From assembly GCF_000688375.1 (NCBI RefSeq), contig NZ_JIAF01000004.1, positions 1,922,001 through 1,986,000 on the forward strand: 64,000 nucleotides of DNA, given 5' to 3'. The position numbers and the translations under genes are program-made. Within the stretch, counting starts at the first letter, position 1. Each line of letters starts with the position of its first letter. Below, piece by piece: positions 25,674 through 36,398 of this stretch. The notes below the pieces were generated by a model. The model was not told where the DNA came from, made no database searches, and saw only the letters and a program-made list of their open reading frames with translations. The DNA is from Prevotella sp. HUN102. GTDB lineage: Bacteria > Bacteroidota > Bacteroidia > Bacteroidales > Bacteroidaceae.

Positions 25674-25936
25674 TCATAAGATAACAAGTAATGATTGTTT
25701 TAGATTAGTAACAGTTAATAGGCTACTTATAAGGTAAAGAACTGAATTGTTTTCAGAAAATAGGATTAGTAAAATTGAGGTTAAAGATTGATTCAAATTT
25801 CAGGATTACAGGTTGATTTAGGTAGATTAGTTATATAAGGAAAAAGATTTTAAGAGTTCAAGAGAGACACTTTAGGTTGTCTGTCGACAGCCAAGAGGTG
25901 CACAACGAGCAAGAAATTGCTGTTGCGCACCTTTTT
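25674..25936 (+). ncRNA. Probable non-coding RNA, about 260 nt, family unknown
   Basis: A good Bacteroidetes promoter (25639-25668) is followed by about 220 bases with no open frame longer than a few codons, then a strong terminator at 25896-25936. The body is purine- and AT-rich with recurring (A/G)GATTAG(T) words at about 25702, 25762, 25802 and 25824. A 7-bp stem GGTTGTC/GACAGCC lies at 25875-25892, just before the terminator. The next gene downstream is convergent, so this is not a leader. It lacks the hallmark sequences of RNase P RNA, tmRNA, SRP RNA or a 5S rRNA. A lineage-specific 6S-like or other regulatory RNA is possible. Confidence 0.65.
25896..25936 (+). terminator. Terminator of the candidate ncRNA
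   Basis: AGGTGCACAACGAGCAA pairs with TTGCTGTTGCGCACCT (one mismatch, one bulge) around a 3-5 base loop, followed by TTTTTATTTT. Confidence 0.85.
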
Positions 25937-26049
25937 ATTTTATATTTAAATTTAGGAATGCGCTACATTTTTTCATAGATTTATTTGGGAAAAACTCTTT
26001 GCTCCCACATAGAAAAAAAATCAAGAGCAATAAGAAATAAAAACAAATT

Positions 26050-26077
26050 GGTCATATCTTCATTTGAAAATATGACC
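26050..26077 (-). terminator. Terminator of the yecH-glutaredoxin operon
   Basis: GGTCATAT/ATATGACC with a 12-base loop. On the minus strand it is followed by AATTTGTTTTTATTT, 28 bases past the glutaredoxin-like stop. Confidence 0.75.
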
Positions 26078-26104
26078 GTCTATTTTGAAAAACTTATGAT
26101 TTTC

Positions 26105-26401
26105 TTAGCAACCACTACCATCCAGTCGGCACGATGGAGCATCTGAGTCAGCCGACTTCAACCCAGCATCTTCAGGATTGAGCGTTATCGTACCATCTTC
26201 GAGCACAAAACAGGGGATGCCTGCGTATCCCATCTGTTTCGCTTCATCGAACACAGGGCTGTTATCTCGCAGACGGAGAAATTCCTTGAGATAGCGCACG
26301 TGTTCGCCGATATCAATGATTTTGTAATTATTGTTTCCCTTTACCTGCTCGTCCACGGCCACACAGTCGGGACAAGACTTCATTCCATATATCTTTATCA
26401 T
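26105..26401 (-). CDS. Glutaredoxin-like protein
   Basis: The 98-residue product starts MIKIYGMKSCPDCVAVDEQV, with a CPDC redox motif at residues 10-13 and the cis-proline region GYAGIPCFVLEDG. It has the length of a glutaredoxin but an unusual C-terminal tail containing further cysteines (SCRLDGSGC). It probably performs thiol-disulfide exchange in the cytoplasm. It is 12 bases downstream of a YecH-family metal-binding gene and shares its transcript. Confidence 0.87.
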   Translation of the reverse strand: MIKIYGMKSCPDCVAVDEQVKGNNNYKIIDIGEHVRYLKEFLRLRDNSPVFDEAKQMGYAGIPCFVLEDGTITLNPEDAGLKSADSDAPSCRLDGSGC

Positions 26402-26413
26402 AGTTGCAGGGAA

Positions 26414-26647
26414 TTAATGGTTACAGATTTTGCTTGAATCCACCGTAAATTCATCTTCCTGAGAAGGCATAAACTTGCCACGCTGTTCCAGAAAATCAAC
26501 AAGCTCTTCGGCAGAAAGCCCTTCAACAGAGCAAGTATGGAAGGTTTCTTCCGGTCCGAATTTCTCAATAATAGCTTTCACAAGGCTTTCCTTTGTAGTG
26601 TAGCTATTACCCTCCATCATATGCAATACGTCGTGTCCGTGTGTCAT
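26414..26647 (-). CDS. YecH-family putative metal-binding protein
   Basis: The 77-residue product starts MTHGHDVLHMMEGNSYTTKE, the family's His-rich N-terminus, and has FGPEETFHTCSVEGLSAEELVDFLEQRGKF. It ends DSSKICNH. Conserved His and Cys residues suggest metal binding; the biological role of the family is unknown. The pairing with a glutaredoxin-like gene suggests redox or metal homeostasis, which is inference. Confidence 0.85.
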   Translation of the reverse strand: MTHGHDVLHMMEGNSYTTKESLVKAIIEKFGPEETFHTCSVEGLSAEELVDFLEQRGKFMPSQEDEFTVDSSKICNH

Positions 26648-26688
26648 ATTCTATTTCCTTTCGTTTTATTTGTTTATTAAATTCTGCG

Positions 26689-26696
26689 CAAAGATA
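26689..26696 (-). promoter_or_regulatory. -7 box of the yecH-glutaredoxin operon
   Basis: Minus-strand TATCTTTG, 42 bases before the yecH ATG. Confidence 0.55.
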
Positions 26697-27130
26697 AACT
26701 ATTTAATATGTATGGAGAGTAACATTTGTGCCCTTTCAAGTGTTTTTAACTTAAATTAGTAGGACTGGAAGAAGGAAGGAAGACTACAAGAAAAGTGAAC
26801 GCTTTCCCATTGTTTTTAGAGAAATATGATTTATCTAGGTAAAAACAAATGGTGCGAATACGATGTATTGGTTCGCAATACGGTTGATTTGCTTGAAAAA
26901 AGAAAACATTGAAACAACAAAGCTGCCGACACGATGAAATCATTATTCTCAAAAGATTAGAAAGAGAGTTGAATATGGCTTAAAGGAGAAAGTTTGTTAT
27001 TCCGTAAGTATCAAAAAGTCAGCAATATAACTACATTTATTGTTTTTGTTTCTATGTTTTCATAGAGGCAAAAACTTGAAATCAGATACCTATTCCGTTG
27101 GTTAATTTATGCAAAAAAGAATATATATTC
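26697..27130. other. Intergenic stretch, no gene seen
   Basis: AT-rich DNA between two divergent promoters. Small open frames here have no recognisable family or start signals. No hairpin or repeat stood out. Confidence 0.5.
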
Positions 27131-27162
27131 TTGCGTGAATAAAAGAATATTTCATATTTTTG
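27131..27162 (+). promoter_or_regulatory. Promoter of the SPFH operon
   Basis: TTG at 27131-27133 and TATTTTTG at 27155-27162, 21 bases apart. ATATCAATTTGATAT, a near-palindrome at 27165-27180, lies in the leader and could be an operator. Confidence 0.6.
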
Positions 27163-27210
27163 TGATATCAATTTGATATCATTTAATCGTATAACTTAAA
27201 ACAAGAAAAT

Positions 27211-28179
27211 ATGGAAAATAAAGAATTTTCATTTCAGGGAAAAGTCTTCAGTGGCTTAGGTATGCTTTTCGTAAACATCCTAATGGGAATCGCTGCACTG
27301 GCAATCGGCATTTATGGGATAGTATTACTCGATAATGGAGCCGACTTCGGAGGATGGCTGTTGGGAGGCGGGATTTTGTTGCTGCTCCTGTCGATTTTCG
27401 TATTAGCGGGATTTATTAAAGTAGAACCCAATGAAGCACTTGTAATGATGTTTTTCGGGCAATACAAAGGTACGTTTACCAAAGTGGGATTTCATTGGGT
27501 AAATCCTCTTATCTACACGAAGAAACTTTCGTTCCGTGCCCGAAACATTGATGCGGAGCCTATCAAGGTAAACGACAAGACGGGTAATCCGGTTATGATT
27601 GGTATGATGCTCGTGTGGAAACTGAAAGATACGTACAAAGCTATCTTTGAAATCGACTCGGAAACGATGGCACAGGGGAACGTGGCCACCGACGGAACGC
27701 AAAAGCCCGGCGACCTTATGTCGGCCTTTGAAAGGTTTGTCAGAGTACAGGGCGATGCAGCCTTGCGACAGGTGGCAGGTCAGTATGCCTACGACAACAT
27801 CGAGGACGACAATGATTCGCAGACGCTCCGCGACAATAGCGACGAAATAAACAAGCTCCTTGAAGCCACGCTGGACGAGCGTTTGGATATGGCGGGAATA
27901 GAGATTGTAGAAGCCCGAATCAATTATCTCGCCTATGCACCAGAGATTGCCGCTGTAATGTTGCGTCGCCAGCAGGCAAGTGCCATCATTTCGGCACGCG
28001 AAAAGATTGTGGACGGTGCCGTTTCGATGGTGGATTTGGCGTTGAAACGACTCAGCGAAGACAATATCGTGGACTTGGACGAGGACAAGAAGGCTGCAAT
28101 GGTAAGCAATCTGATGGTGGTTCTTTGCAGCGAGAACAACACGCAAGCCGTAGTAAACACCGGAACCTTGAATATGTAA
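27211..28179 (+). CDS. SPFH (band 7/stomatin-like) membrane protein
   Basis: The 322-residue product has two N-terminal hydrophobic segments (about residues 18-38 and 48-68). An SPFH domain follows, beginning FIKVEPNEALVMMFFGQYKGTF and continuing through GFHWVNP, FRARNIDAEPIKVNDKTGNPV and MLVWKLKDTYKAIF. Then comes a helical region and DMAGIEIVEARINYLAYAPEIAAVML. SPFH proteins form large rings in membrane microdomains and modulate proteases or other partners. The next two genes, an Arc-type DNA-binding protein and a small membrane protein, are in line and probably co-transcribed. Confidence 0.92.
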   Translation: MENKEFSFQGKVFSGLGMLFVNILMGIAALAIGIYGIVLLDNGADFGGWLLGGGILLLLLSIFVLAGFIKVEPNEALVMMFFGQYKGTFTKVGFHWVNPLIYTKKLSFRARNIDAEPIKVNDKTGNPVMIGMMLVWKLKDTYKAIFEIDSETMAQGNVATDGTQKPGDLMSAFERFVRVQGDAALRQVAGQYAYDNIEDDNDSQTLRDNSDEINKLLEATLDERLDMAGIEIVEARINYLAYAPEIAAVMLRRQQASAIISAREKIVDGAVSMVDLALKRLSEDNIVDLDEDKKAAMVSNLMVVLCSENNTQAVVNTGTLNM

Positions 28180-28305
28180 GAGACAAAGGATACAAGGATT
28201 GTATTAAGTGTTGGCTGACCAGACTTCCACCGTCAGACGGATAAGATGAAAATTCTGAATCAGAAGCATTCGGTCGCCGATACTTAATACTTTCAATCAA
28301 CCGTT

Positions 28306-28491
28306 ATGGCAAAAAAAGAAAGTGCAAACAAAAGTTTTATCCTTCGAATGGATGCTGAAACTATGGCTGCCATTGAAAAATGGGCTGCCGACGAATTCCG
28401 TTCCACCAACGGACAGCTTCAGTGGATTATAACTGAAGCACTGCGCAAAGCCCGCCGTCTGCCGAAGAATAAAAAAGCAACTGAAGAATAA
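28306..28491 (+). CDS. Arc/MetJ-like ribbon-helix-helix protein
   Basis: The 61-residue product has an Arc-type RHH fold: strand KSFILRMDAETMAAIEKWA (residues 9-27), then helix FRSTNGQLQWIITEALRKA. Such proteins bind DNA as dimers with the strand in the major groove. In Bacteroidetes this gene is often next to an SPFH gene, and it may regulate the operon or act on the SPFH partner; that is inference. It starts 127 bases after the SPFH stop. Confidence 0.83.
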   Translation: MAKKESANKSFILRMDAETMAAIEKWAADEFRSTNGQLQWIITEALRKARRLPKNKKATEE

Positions 28492-28582
28492 GCAATAGTA
28501 ATACTCGTGGCGAGGCTCGTTCTCGCCAACGCTTGTTTACATACCTTCAAACCCAAGTATAGTAAAATCAATACGCAAGAAA

Positions 28583-28999
28583 ATGACACTTCCAAGAACA
28601 AAACAAGGAACCATACTGGAACTTCTATGCGCATCTGCGCTCATCATCAGTTGGGCTGTCTCCATAGTTGGATTCCACAATGGGAAAATATCTGTTAATG
28701 GCATTATTGGTGTGGGCATTATGACTCTTTCTGTGGTTGTACTGCTCGCCGCTGCCTATAAACCACGGATGAAGTGGGTAAACTTCACTTTCGACCGTAA
28801 GCTGAGCAATCACAAGCAATACCATCTCAACGCTATGATGTTGCGATTGGTGGCTTTATGGGTATCGTGCAGTATCATTCTCAAATCGATTGTGAGAAAC
28901 TTTTCCGACCCTCTCCAAACCGTGATGGACATTTGCTTCTCAGTGGTTATAGCGATTATCGTGATTTATTTCACGAATAAAATCAATGAAGCAGGATAG
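28583..28999 (+). CDS. Small membrane protein, unknown function
   Basis: The 138-residue product has four predicted membrane helices, near residues 13-32, 40-58, 84-104 and 115-133. They are separated by a basic loop YKPRMKWVNFTFDRKLSNHK. No characterised family is recognised. It is the third in-line gene after the SPFH and Arc-like genes and is followed by a terminator. Confidence 0.72.
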   Translation: MTLPRTKQGTILELLCASALIISWAVSIVGFHNGKISVNGIIGVGIMTLSVVVLLAAAYKPRMKWVNFTFDRKLSNHKQYHLNAMMLRLVALWVSCSIILKSIVRNFSDPLQTVMDICFSVVIAIIVIYFTNKINEAG

Positions 29000-29027
29000 T
29001 TTTCGGCTTGTAAGGAAGAAAAAAACG

Positions 29028-29093
29028 GATGCAAATTGTGCTAAATTCCATTATGCTTTTTAAGCAGGAATGCAGCCATTTGCATCTTTTTTT
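29028..29093 (+). terminator. Terminator after the 28583 gene
   Basis: GATGCAAAT and ATTTGCATC pair perfectly across a 41-base loop that holds a smaller stem, followed by seven T. Confidence 0.65.
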
Positions 29094-29150
29094 ACCTGAA
29101 TTTTGAATAAATCCAGAATCAGGAAACGACTTTATTGGAACGCCTTTGGA

Positions 29151-29259
29151 AAATATCACGTAATATTTCAGTAAATATCACGTAATATCTCGGCAAATAT
29201 CACGTAATATTTCAATAAATATCACGTAATATTTCGGCAAATATCACGTGATATTTATG
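29151..29259. repeat. Palindrome array A: five units, exact 22-bp period
   Basis: Units begin at 29151, 29173, 29195, 29217 and 29239. Each is AAATATCACGTAATATTTC plus a variable 3-base spacer (AGT, GGC, AAT, GGC). The core ATATCACGTAATAT is nearly self-complementary, and the last unit is a perfect palindrome (AAATATCACGTGATATTT). It lies between the 3' ends of convergent genes. Confidence 0.9.
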
Positions 29260-29296
29260 TGGAAATGATTTCTGATTCCCGAAAGGCGAAAATAAT

Positions 29297-29333
29297 ATAA
29301 CCTGAGTTCGTGATAAATCCGAACTCAGGTTAT
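29297..29333. terminator. Terminator between convergent genes
   Basis: ATAACCTGAGTTCG and CGAACTCAGGTTAT form a perfect 14-bp stem with a 9-base loop. It lies about 170 bases past the TonB receptor stop on the minus strand. Flanks are only moderately T-rich. Confidence 0.65.
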
Positions 29334-29504
29334 TGCAGAAACGACAGCGCTCTGTCATCCTGAATTATATGAAATGAGGACTGTGAAAAGGGGAACAAAC
29401 AGGAATCCTTGTATGTAACCATTCGCAAGGTGTACGCCTACACCCAACATAAATGAAGCATTCATAAAGGTTCCTCTTCCCATTCATCCCCATATATCGC
29501 GAGG

Positions 29505-31862
29505 TCAATATGTTATTTTCAGACCCACGTAATAGCATCGTGGGAGCGACGGACCATAGATATAGCCGGCATCACGGTTCCATCCCTTGTCAATGTCTTT
29601 CTGATAAGCGTCCGTGATGTTCTGAATGCCGCCATTCAACTGTGCCTTCACGCTCTTGTGAATCTTGAAATCATAGGCAAGTTTTAGGCTCAGCGTCATA
29701 AACGACGGCGTATTCACGGCCACCGGTGCATCAACACCCGAACCGGCAGCGTGTCCCACGAGCATTTTGCCCGTATAATTGCCTGAAAGGGATGCTGTGA
29801 AGTTCTTTACCGGAGTTATCTGCGCCGTGAAATAACCGTAAATATCGGGCGTGCGCAACATTTTCTTCTCGGCGGGCGCACCCTCGTCCCACTCCACGGC
29901 TTCCTTGTATTCGCTCTTCTGCCAAGTGAAACCTGCCTGAAGTTGCAGCCAACGGCTGAAAACAGCCTTGCCCTCGAGGTTCAAGCCAATGACGGTTGCC
30001 GAATGGGCGTTGTATCTTTCAAGGATTCCGATACCATTTTCATCCGTCTCCTCCAGTTTGCGCTGTGCAAAAACATTATTAAGATGCGTAAAGAATCCTT
30101 CCACAAGCAGGTTGGTCTGCACGGAGCCGAAGCTGTGATACATATCGGCCGAGAGGCTGATACTGTTGGAACGTTCCTCCTTCAGATCCTTGCTGAGCCG
30201 TGTCTTGATGCGCTCGCCGCCGGCAAGCGTCGTGTGCAGGTCTTCGTCGAAAGCCTGTGGAGCACGGAATCCACCGGCATAAGTGAGTCGGAGGTGGACG
30301 TCGTCCGTAGGATTGTAGCGGACGTTCACACGGGGGCTGAATATCAGATGGCTGATGAGGTTGTGTTTGTCGAACCGTCCACCGAGCAAGAAGCTCCATT
30401 GGTCGTTTTTCCATTCATTCTGAAAGAACATACTTCCCGTTCTCACGTATTGTTTCGTGATGGCGTCATAGCCCAGAGCGTGGTCCTTGAGCCCGTCGTA
30501 GCTATATTCTGCACCCAGTGTAAGGTCGGCGGGCATAAAAAGAAGGCTTGCAAAATTATGGATAAACTGAACCCCACCCATAATATTCAAATCACGTGTC
30601 TTGCTGTAAGCCTTCATAGCATCCTCCTTGCTCTCATCCGACCCGTTGCCCGTGCCACCATAGTAGCTGTCGCGTGAGATGGACTGGAACGAAGCATAGG
30701 CAGAAAGATGGTTCAAGCCATCAGGAGTGAAGAGGTCATAGCCCAGATTTCCTCCGTGAATATTGTGCCGGAGCTGTTCGGCAATGTTCGATTCGTGGGC
30801 GGGAAGATGGAGATTGTTGCCCCCGCGACGGAACTCGCTCTGCGTATGGTAGTGTAAAGTCAGCTTGGAATAGCTGTTCAGACGAAGGAAAGAACTCAAT
30901 CCAATCGTCTTGTTGATGAGTTTCGGCAAATCGGTATAGCCGTCAGCATCACGGTCGTATCCCCCACGGTTTCTGCTATGGCCGTAGACAGAGAATCCGG
31001 CCTTGTTGTCGCTCGACACCACCGATGCGTTTACCGTGGTGTTGTTTTCAAACGTCTTGCCTCCTTTGAACGCCATAAAGGTGTGCGAAAGGTCGGCAGA
31101 GTTGCTGCTTGGCTCTTTCGTTATGATGTTGATTGTACCACCGATGGCAGACGAACCGAAGAGAGCCGAACCTCCGCCACGCACCACTTCCACACGCTCT
31201 ATCATATTTGCCGGAATCTGCTCCAGTCCGTAAACGCCCTGAAGCGCAGAGAACACCGGTCGGGAATCAATCAGTATCTGCGAATAATGCCCGTCAAGTC
31301 CGTTGATTCTCACTTGTGAGAAACCACAGTTTGCACAGTTGTCTTCCGTTCTCACACCGGGCTGGAAATTCAGTCCCTGTGCAAGGCAGAGTGACTGCGT
31401 TACATCAAACATCTTCGTGTCTATAACGCTTACCAGCGTCGGAGCATTGCGTCGCAACGATGCGTAACGGTTCGACGAAACCACCACTTCGTCGAGCGCA
31501 ATATCATCCACTTCCATTGAGAAGTCCAAAGTCTGCGCCCCATTTGCCGCCATTACCACGGTTTTCGTAATCGCACGATAGCCCGTTGCTCTCACTTCTA
31601 TCTTCTGATTGCCCACCGGCAAATCCTCCAGATGATAATATCCGTCGGCATTTGTTACACAGGCTATCATCGTGCCCAATACTCTCACGCTCACGTGCGA
31701 CATAGGTTCGCCGCTTTCCTTCTCAACAACAGTTCCCGTAACATTGGCACCGCTCTTGTTGTCGTCTATGCTTTCGGCACCAACGAGCGATGGCAGGCAG
31801 CAGAACAGTGCCACCATCGCCGCAATCAGCCCACTTCGGGCTGTCAGTCTTTCTTTCTTCAT
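29505..31862 (-). CDS. TonB-dependent outer-membrane receptor with CarboxypepD-like domain
   Basis: About 785 residues from the ATG at 31862 (MKKERLTARSG); a longer in-frame extension lacks a signal-peptide start. Order: signal peptide, then a carboxypeptidase-regulatory-like domain (GTVVEKESGEPMSHVSVRVL, residues about 45-125). The plug follows (DEVVVSSNRYASL, NCANCGFSQVRINGLDGHYS, VEVVRGGGSALFGSSAIGG), then a 22-strand barrel ending in aromatic GLKITY. The plug most resembles BtuB/ferrienterochelin-type receptors, so the ligand is probably a small cofactor, siderophore or metal complex rather than a polysaccharide; no SusD partner is present. The plug carries an unusual C-x2-C. Confidence 0.92.
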   Translation of the reverse strand: MKKERLTARSGLIAAMVALFCCLPSLVGAESIDDNKSGANVTGTVVEKESGEPMSHVSVRVLGTMIACVTNADGYYHLEDLPVGNQKIEVRATGYRAITKTVVMAANGAQTLDFSMEVDDIALDEVVVSSNRYASLRRNAPTLVSVIDTKMFDVTQSLCLAQGLNFQPGVRTEDNCANCGFSQVRINGLDGHYSQILIDSRPVFSALQGVYGLEQIPANMIERVEVVRGGGSALFGSSAIGGTINIITKEPSSNSADLSHTFMAFKGGKTFENNTTVNASVVSSDNKAGFSVYGHSRNRGGYDRDADGYTDLPKLINKTIGLSSFLRLNSYSKLTLHYHTQSEFRRGGNNLHLPAHESNIAEQLRHNIHGGNLGYDLFTPDGLNHLSAYASFQSISRDSYYGGTGNGSDESKEDAMKAYSKTRDLNIMGGVQFIHNFASLLFMPADLTLGAEYSYDGLKDHALGYDAITKQYVRTGSMFFQNEWKNDQWSFLLGGRFDKHNLISHLIFSPRVNVRYNPTDDVHLRLTYAGGFRAPQAFDEDLHTTLAGGERIKTRLSKDLKEERSNSISLSADMYHSFGSVQTNLLVEGFFTHLNNVFAQRKLEETDENGIGILERYNAHSATVIGLNLEGKAVFSRWLQLQAGFTWQKSEYKEAVEWDEGAPAEKKMLRTPDIYGYFTAQITPVKNFTASLSGNYTGKMLVGHAAGSGVDAPVAVNTPSFMTLSLKLAYDFKIHKSVKAQLNGGIQNITDAYQKDIDKGWNRDAGYIYGPSLPRCYYVGLKITY

Positions 31863-32102
31863 TGTTTTTTTTAGTTCTAATTCTAATATTTTCGGAGACC
31901 AGTCCGTCTCCTCATTTGTGATTAATCTTTCGGTCAGTATCAAAACCTCAGCTTCTCTTCCGAGTCCAATCGGTCTTCATTTATCCCCCCTTCTCACTTG
32001 AACGCTATTTCTCCATCTTAAACATTATTATATATAAAGTGAGAAAGATAGCGTAAAGATGAAATGAGTGGGCACAAGTCCAATTCCCTCATTAAGACGA
32101 TG

Positions 32103-32133
32103 CAAAGGTAGCAACTTTCCTTTTACCGAACAA
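32103..32133 (-). promoter_or_regulatory. Promoter of the TonB receptor at 29505
   Basis: Minus-strand TACCTTTG (32103-32110) with TTG (32131-32133) 20 bases upstream. The predicted leader is about 235 nt, unusually long, but I recognise no riboswitch in it. Confidence 0.7.
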
Positions 32134-32304
32134 TACCTAAATACTATGAATTTAACAATCGCACAAATACCTAAAGATATATCCACTCGCATTCTCCTTT
32201 TTGTTAAATTCCTTTACTGAAAAACAGCCTCTGAAAAATTTCAAAATAGAAATCGAAAAGCAAAATTCCGATGATTCCAGACCTATTTTCCAATGACTTC
32301 ATCG

Positions 32305-32395
32305 CGTTTCTGCGAAGTATGTTTTCCAATCTTGCGAAGAACGCAATGCAATCTTCGCAAGAATGTTTTTCAAACTTGCAAAGAATGAAGCGTAA
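32305..32395. repeat. TGCGAAGA intergenic repeat, copy 6
   Basis: A central unit at 32332-32360 (TTGCGAAGAACG...TCTTCGCAA) is flanked by degenerate half-units at 32311 and 32372. It lies in the divergent gap between the TonB receptor and ABC-F genes. The rest of 32134-32730 is AT-rich with no gene. Confidence 0.72.
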
Positions 32396-32721
32396 AAACT
32401 ATCCGATTATCCACCTTTATTGTCCTTTACCACGGCTTTTATCATCAAAACACTTTACAAGAATTTCATCTTTAATGATAATCTATTAGTATTCAACAAG
32501 TTACAAAAACGACCAAAATTCGCATATTTGAAAAATTTTCTCTCCCTGCTCCAAAATATTGAAGTTATGAAAACCCTTTTGTAAAATTTATTCATTGAAT
32601 TTTTCTATCTCGCAACTGCTGCATATAACGATATAAATACCTACTTCCGTTCTTTTCAAAGTGCTTTTTGGGATTATCAATTAATTATTGTACCTTTGCA
32701 CGAAAATAAAAATAGGTATAA

Positions 32722-34350
<1,629 letters not shown>

Positions 34351-34435
34351 GTCTCTCAATGGCTTTCTCAATAGAGAGAATGTATTTTGATTATTGGCAC
34401 GCAATTTGTCTTTATGCAATAAAAATATTCCAATT

Positions 34436-35023
34436 ATGACTGATAAAAAGAAAAAGATAGAAATCGAAGACGAAGAAATAGAAACCGCCGTTGATTCCCA
34501 AGAGGAAGTAAACAACGAGAATGCAGAAAATTCTGAGGAAACAGATTCTTCAGAAGAGCCAAGTGAGGACGAAGAAAAAGAAAATTCCGAGGAAGTTAAA
34601 GACGAAGCCGAGGAATGGAAAGACAAGTATATCCGTCTTTTTGCCGAGTTTGAAAACTACAAGAAACGCACTTTGAAGGAGAAAACGGAGCTTATACTCA
34701 ATGGTGGCGAAAAGACTATCAAGGCCGTTCTTCCTATTCTCGACGATTTTGAGCGTGCTATCGCTGACAAAACAGAGGATGCCAACGCCATCAAAGAAGG
34801 GTTTGAACTTATCTATAAGAAGTTCCTCAAGTCTTTGGAAGGTCTTGGTGTAAGCAAGATTGAGACAGAAGATCAGGATTTCAATGTAGATTTCCACGAG
34901 GCTATCGCAATGGTTCCGAATATGGGCGACGACAAGAAAGGCAAAATCATCGATTGCGTACAGACGGGTTATACATTGAATGAAAAAGTAATTCGCCACG
35001 CTAAAGTAGCAGTAGGTCAGTAA
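34436..35023 (+). CDS. grpE: GrpE, nucleotide exchange factor for DnaK
   Basis: About 195 residues from the ATG at 34436 (MTDKKKKIEIEDEE); an upstream TTG in frame is less likely. A highly acidic N-terminal tail (to about residue 58) leads into the long dimeric helix (WKDKYIRLFAEFENYKKRT). The four-helix and beta domain carries IYKKFLKSLEGLGV and HEAIAMVPN, and it ends in NEKVIRHAKVAVGQ. GrpE releases ADP from DnaK. dnaJ follows after 223 bases; dnaK is not in the window. Confidence 0.95.
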   Translation: MTDKKKKIEIEDEEIETAVDSQEEVNNENAENSEETDSSEEPSEDEEKENSEEVKDEAEEWKDKYIRLFAEFENYKKRTLKEKTELILNGGEKTIKAVLPILDDFERAIADKTEDANAIKEGFELIYKKFLKSLEGLGVSKIETEDQDFNVDFHEAIAMVPNMGDDKKGKIIDCVQTGYTLNEKVIRHAKVAVGQ

Positions 35024-35246
35024 CTTAAAGAAGTTATCGGAAGTTTGAAAGAATTTTAAAGGAAAATAAAAGGAAGGAAACTTTTAATCTGAGGCTGACA
35101 GACAGAACTTTGATGACTGATTTGAAGACAAACTCAAAAGAATCATCGCTTTTCAATGCTGTTCACAAGATGAGTAAATTTCCTTATCAACCTTCTGATA
35201 AATTCAAAAATAAGTACAAACTTCCATTCAACTACAATCAACAACA

Positions 35247-36398
35247 ATGGCAAAAAGAGACTACTACGAAGTGCTTGGCGTTGACAAGAACGCTTCGGAA
35301 GACCAAATAAAAAAAGCTTATAGAAAGATTGCTATCAAGTATCATCCGGACAGAAATCCGGATGACCCTGAAGCGGAGGAGAAATTCAAGGAAGCTGCCG
35401 AGGCTTACAGCATCCTCAACGATGCTCAGAAGCGTCAGCAATACGACCAGTTCGGGTTTGATGGACCCGGAGGAGGCTTTGGTGGATTCAGCGGAGGTGG
35501 ATTCTCAATGGACGATATATTCTCTATGTTCGGGGATGTATTCGGAGGTGGAGGCTCTGGCTTTGGAGGATTCGGTGGTGGTGGCTCACGTACACGCCAG
35601 CATCGAGGCTCCGATTTGCGACTGAAAGTAAGTCTTACACTTCAGGAAGTTGCAACCGGCGTAACCAAGAAATTCAAGGTAAGAAAGGATGTAACCTGTG
35701 AACATTGCCACGGAAGTGGTGCTGAGGCAGGCAGCGGCAAGGAAACGTGCCCTAATTGTCACGGAAGTGGTATGGAAATACGCACCCAGCAAAGTATTTT
35801 TGGAATGATGCAGACCCAGACAACCTGTCACGTATGTGGTGGCGAGGGAAGCATTATCAAGCAAAAATGCACACATTGCCACGGCGATGGAGTTGTTAAG
35901 GGCGAAGAAGTTGTAGAAATCAATATTCCTGCCGGCGTAGCTGAAGGTATGGTTCTCAACGTTTCGGGCAAAGGTAATGCCGGAAAGCGAAACGGTGTGA
36001 ATGGCAATATTCAGGTATTCATCGAAGAAGAGGAAAACGAAACGTTTATCCGTGATGGTCAGAACATCATCTACAATCTTTTGCTCGACTTCCCGACAGC
36101 CGTACTTGGTGGTCAGGTAGACATTCCAACTATCGATGGTTCAAGCGTAAAGATAAAGATTGAACCCGGAACACAGCCCGGCAAGACGCTTCGCCTTCGT
36201 GGAAAGGGTTTGCCGGCAGTGCAAGGTTATGGAAATGCTACCGGAGACTTAATCGTCCAGATAAGTATCTACGTGCCTAAGGAACTTACAAAGGAGGAAA
36301 AGAAAGCCGTAGAACAATTCCGTGAAAGTGATAATTTCAAGGGAGACAAGTCTACCAAGAAATCAATATTTGAGAACTTCAAGAAGCTATTCAGCTAA
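35247..36398 (+). CDS. dnaJ: DnaJ chaperone
   Basis: The 383-residue product has the full class A layout. The J domain has HPD at residues 33-35. A Gly/Phe-rich segment lies at about 70-115. Four CxxCxGxG zinc motifs follow ([32 protein letters not shown], about 150-220). The C-terminal substrate-binding domains contain [17 protein letters not shown]. DnaJ delivers clients to DnaK and stimulates its ATPase. The 223-base gap after grpE has no clear promoter box, so an operon is likely. Confidence 0.97.
   Translation: MAKRDYYEVLGVDKNASEDQIKKAYRKIAIKYHPDRNPDDPEAEEKFKEAAEAYSILNDAQKRQQYDQFGFDGPGGGFGGFSGGGFSMDDIFSMFGDVFGGGGSGFGGFGGGGSRTRQHRGSDLRLKVSLTLQEVATGVTKKFKVRKDVTCEHCHGSGAEAGSGKETCPNCHGSGMEIRTQQSIFGMMQTQTTCHVCGGEGSIIKQKCTHCHGDGVVKGEEVVEINIPAGVAEGMVLNVSGKGNAGKRNGVNGNIQVFIEEEENETFIRDGQNIIYNLLLDFPTAVLGGQVDIPTIDGSSVKIKIEPGTQPGKTLRLRGKGLPAVQGYGNATGDLIVQISIYVPKELTKEEKKAVEQFRESDNFKGDKSTKKSIFENFKKLFS

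Noticed and set aside
29151..29259. CRISPR array
   Set aside because: Units are 22 bases apart with 3-base spacers; CRISPR spacers are about 30 bases and no cas genes are in the window.
31863..31943. Longer N-terminus of the TonB receptor
   Set aside because: It precedes a normal signal peptide; an extension would mask it.
34394..34435. Upstream TTG start giving a longer GrpE
   Set aside because: The extra 14 residues look non-conserved, and the ATG at 34436 begins the normal charged N-terminus.
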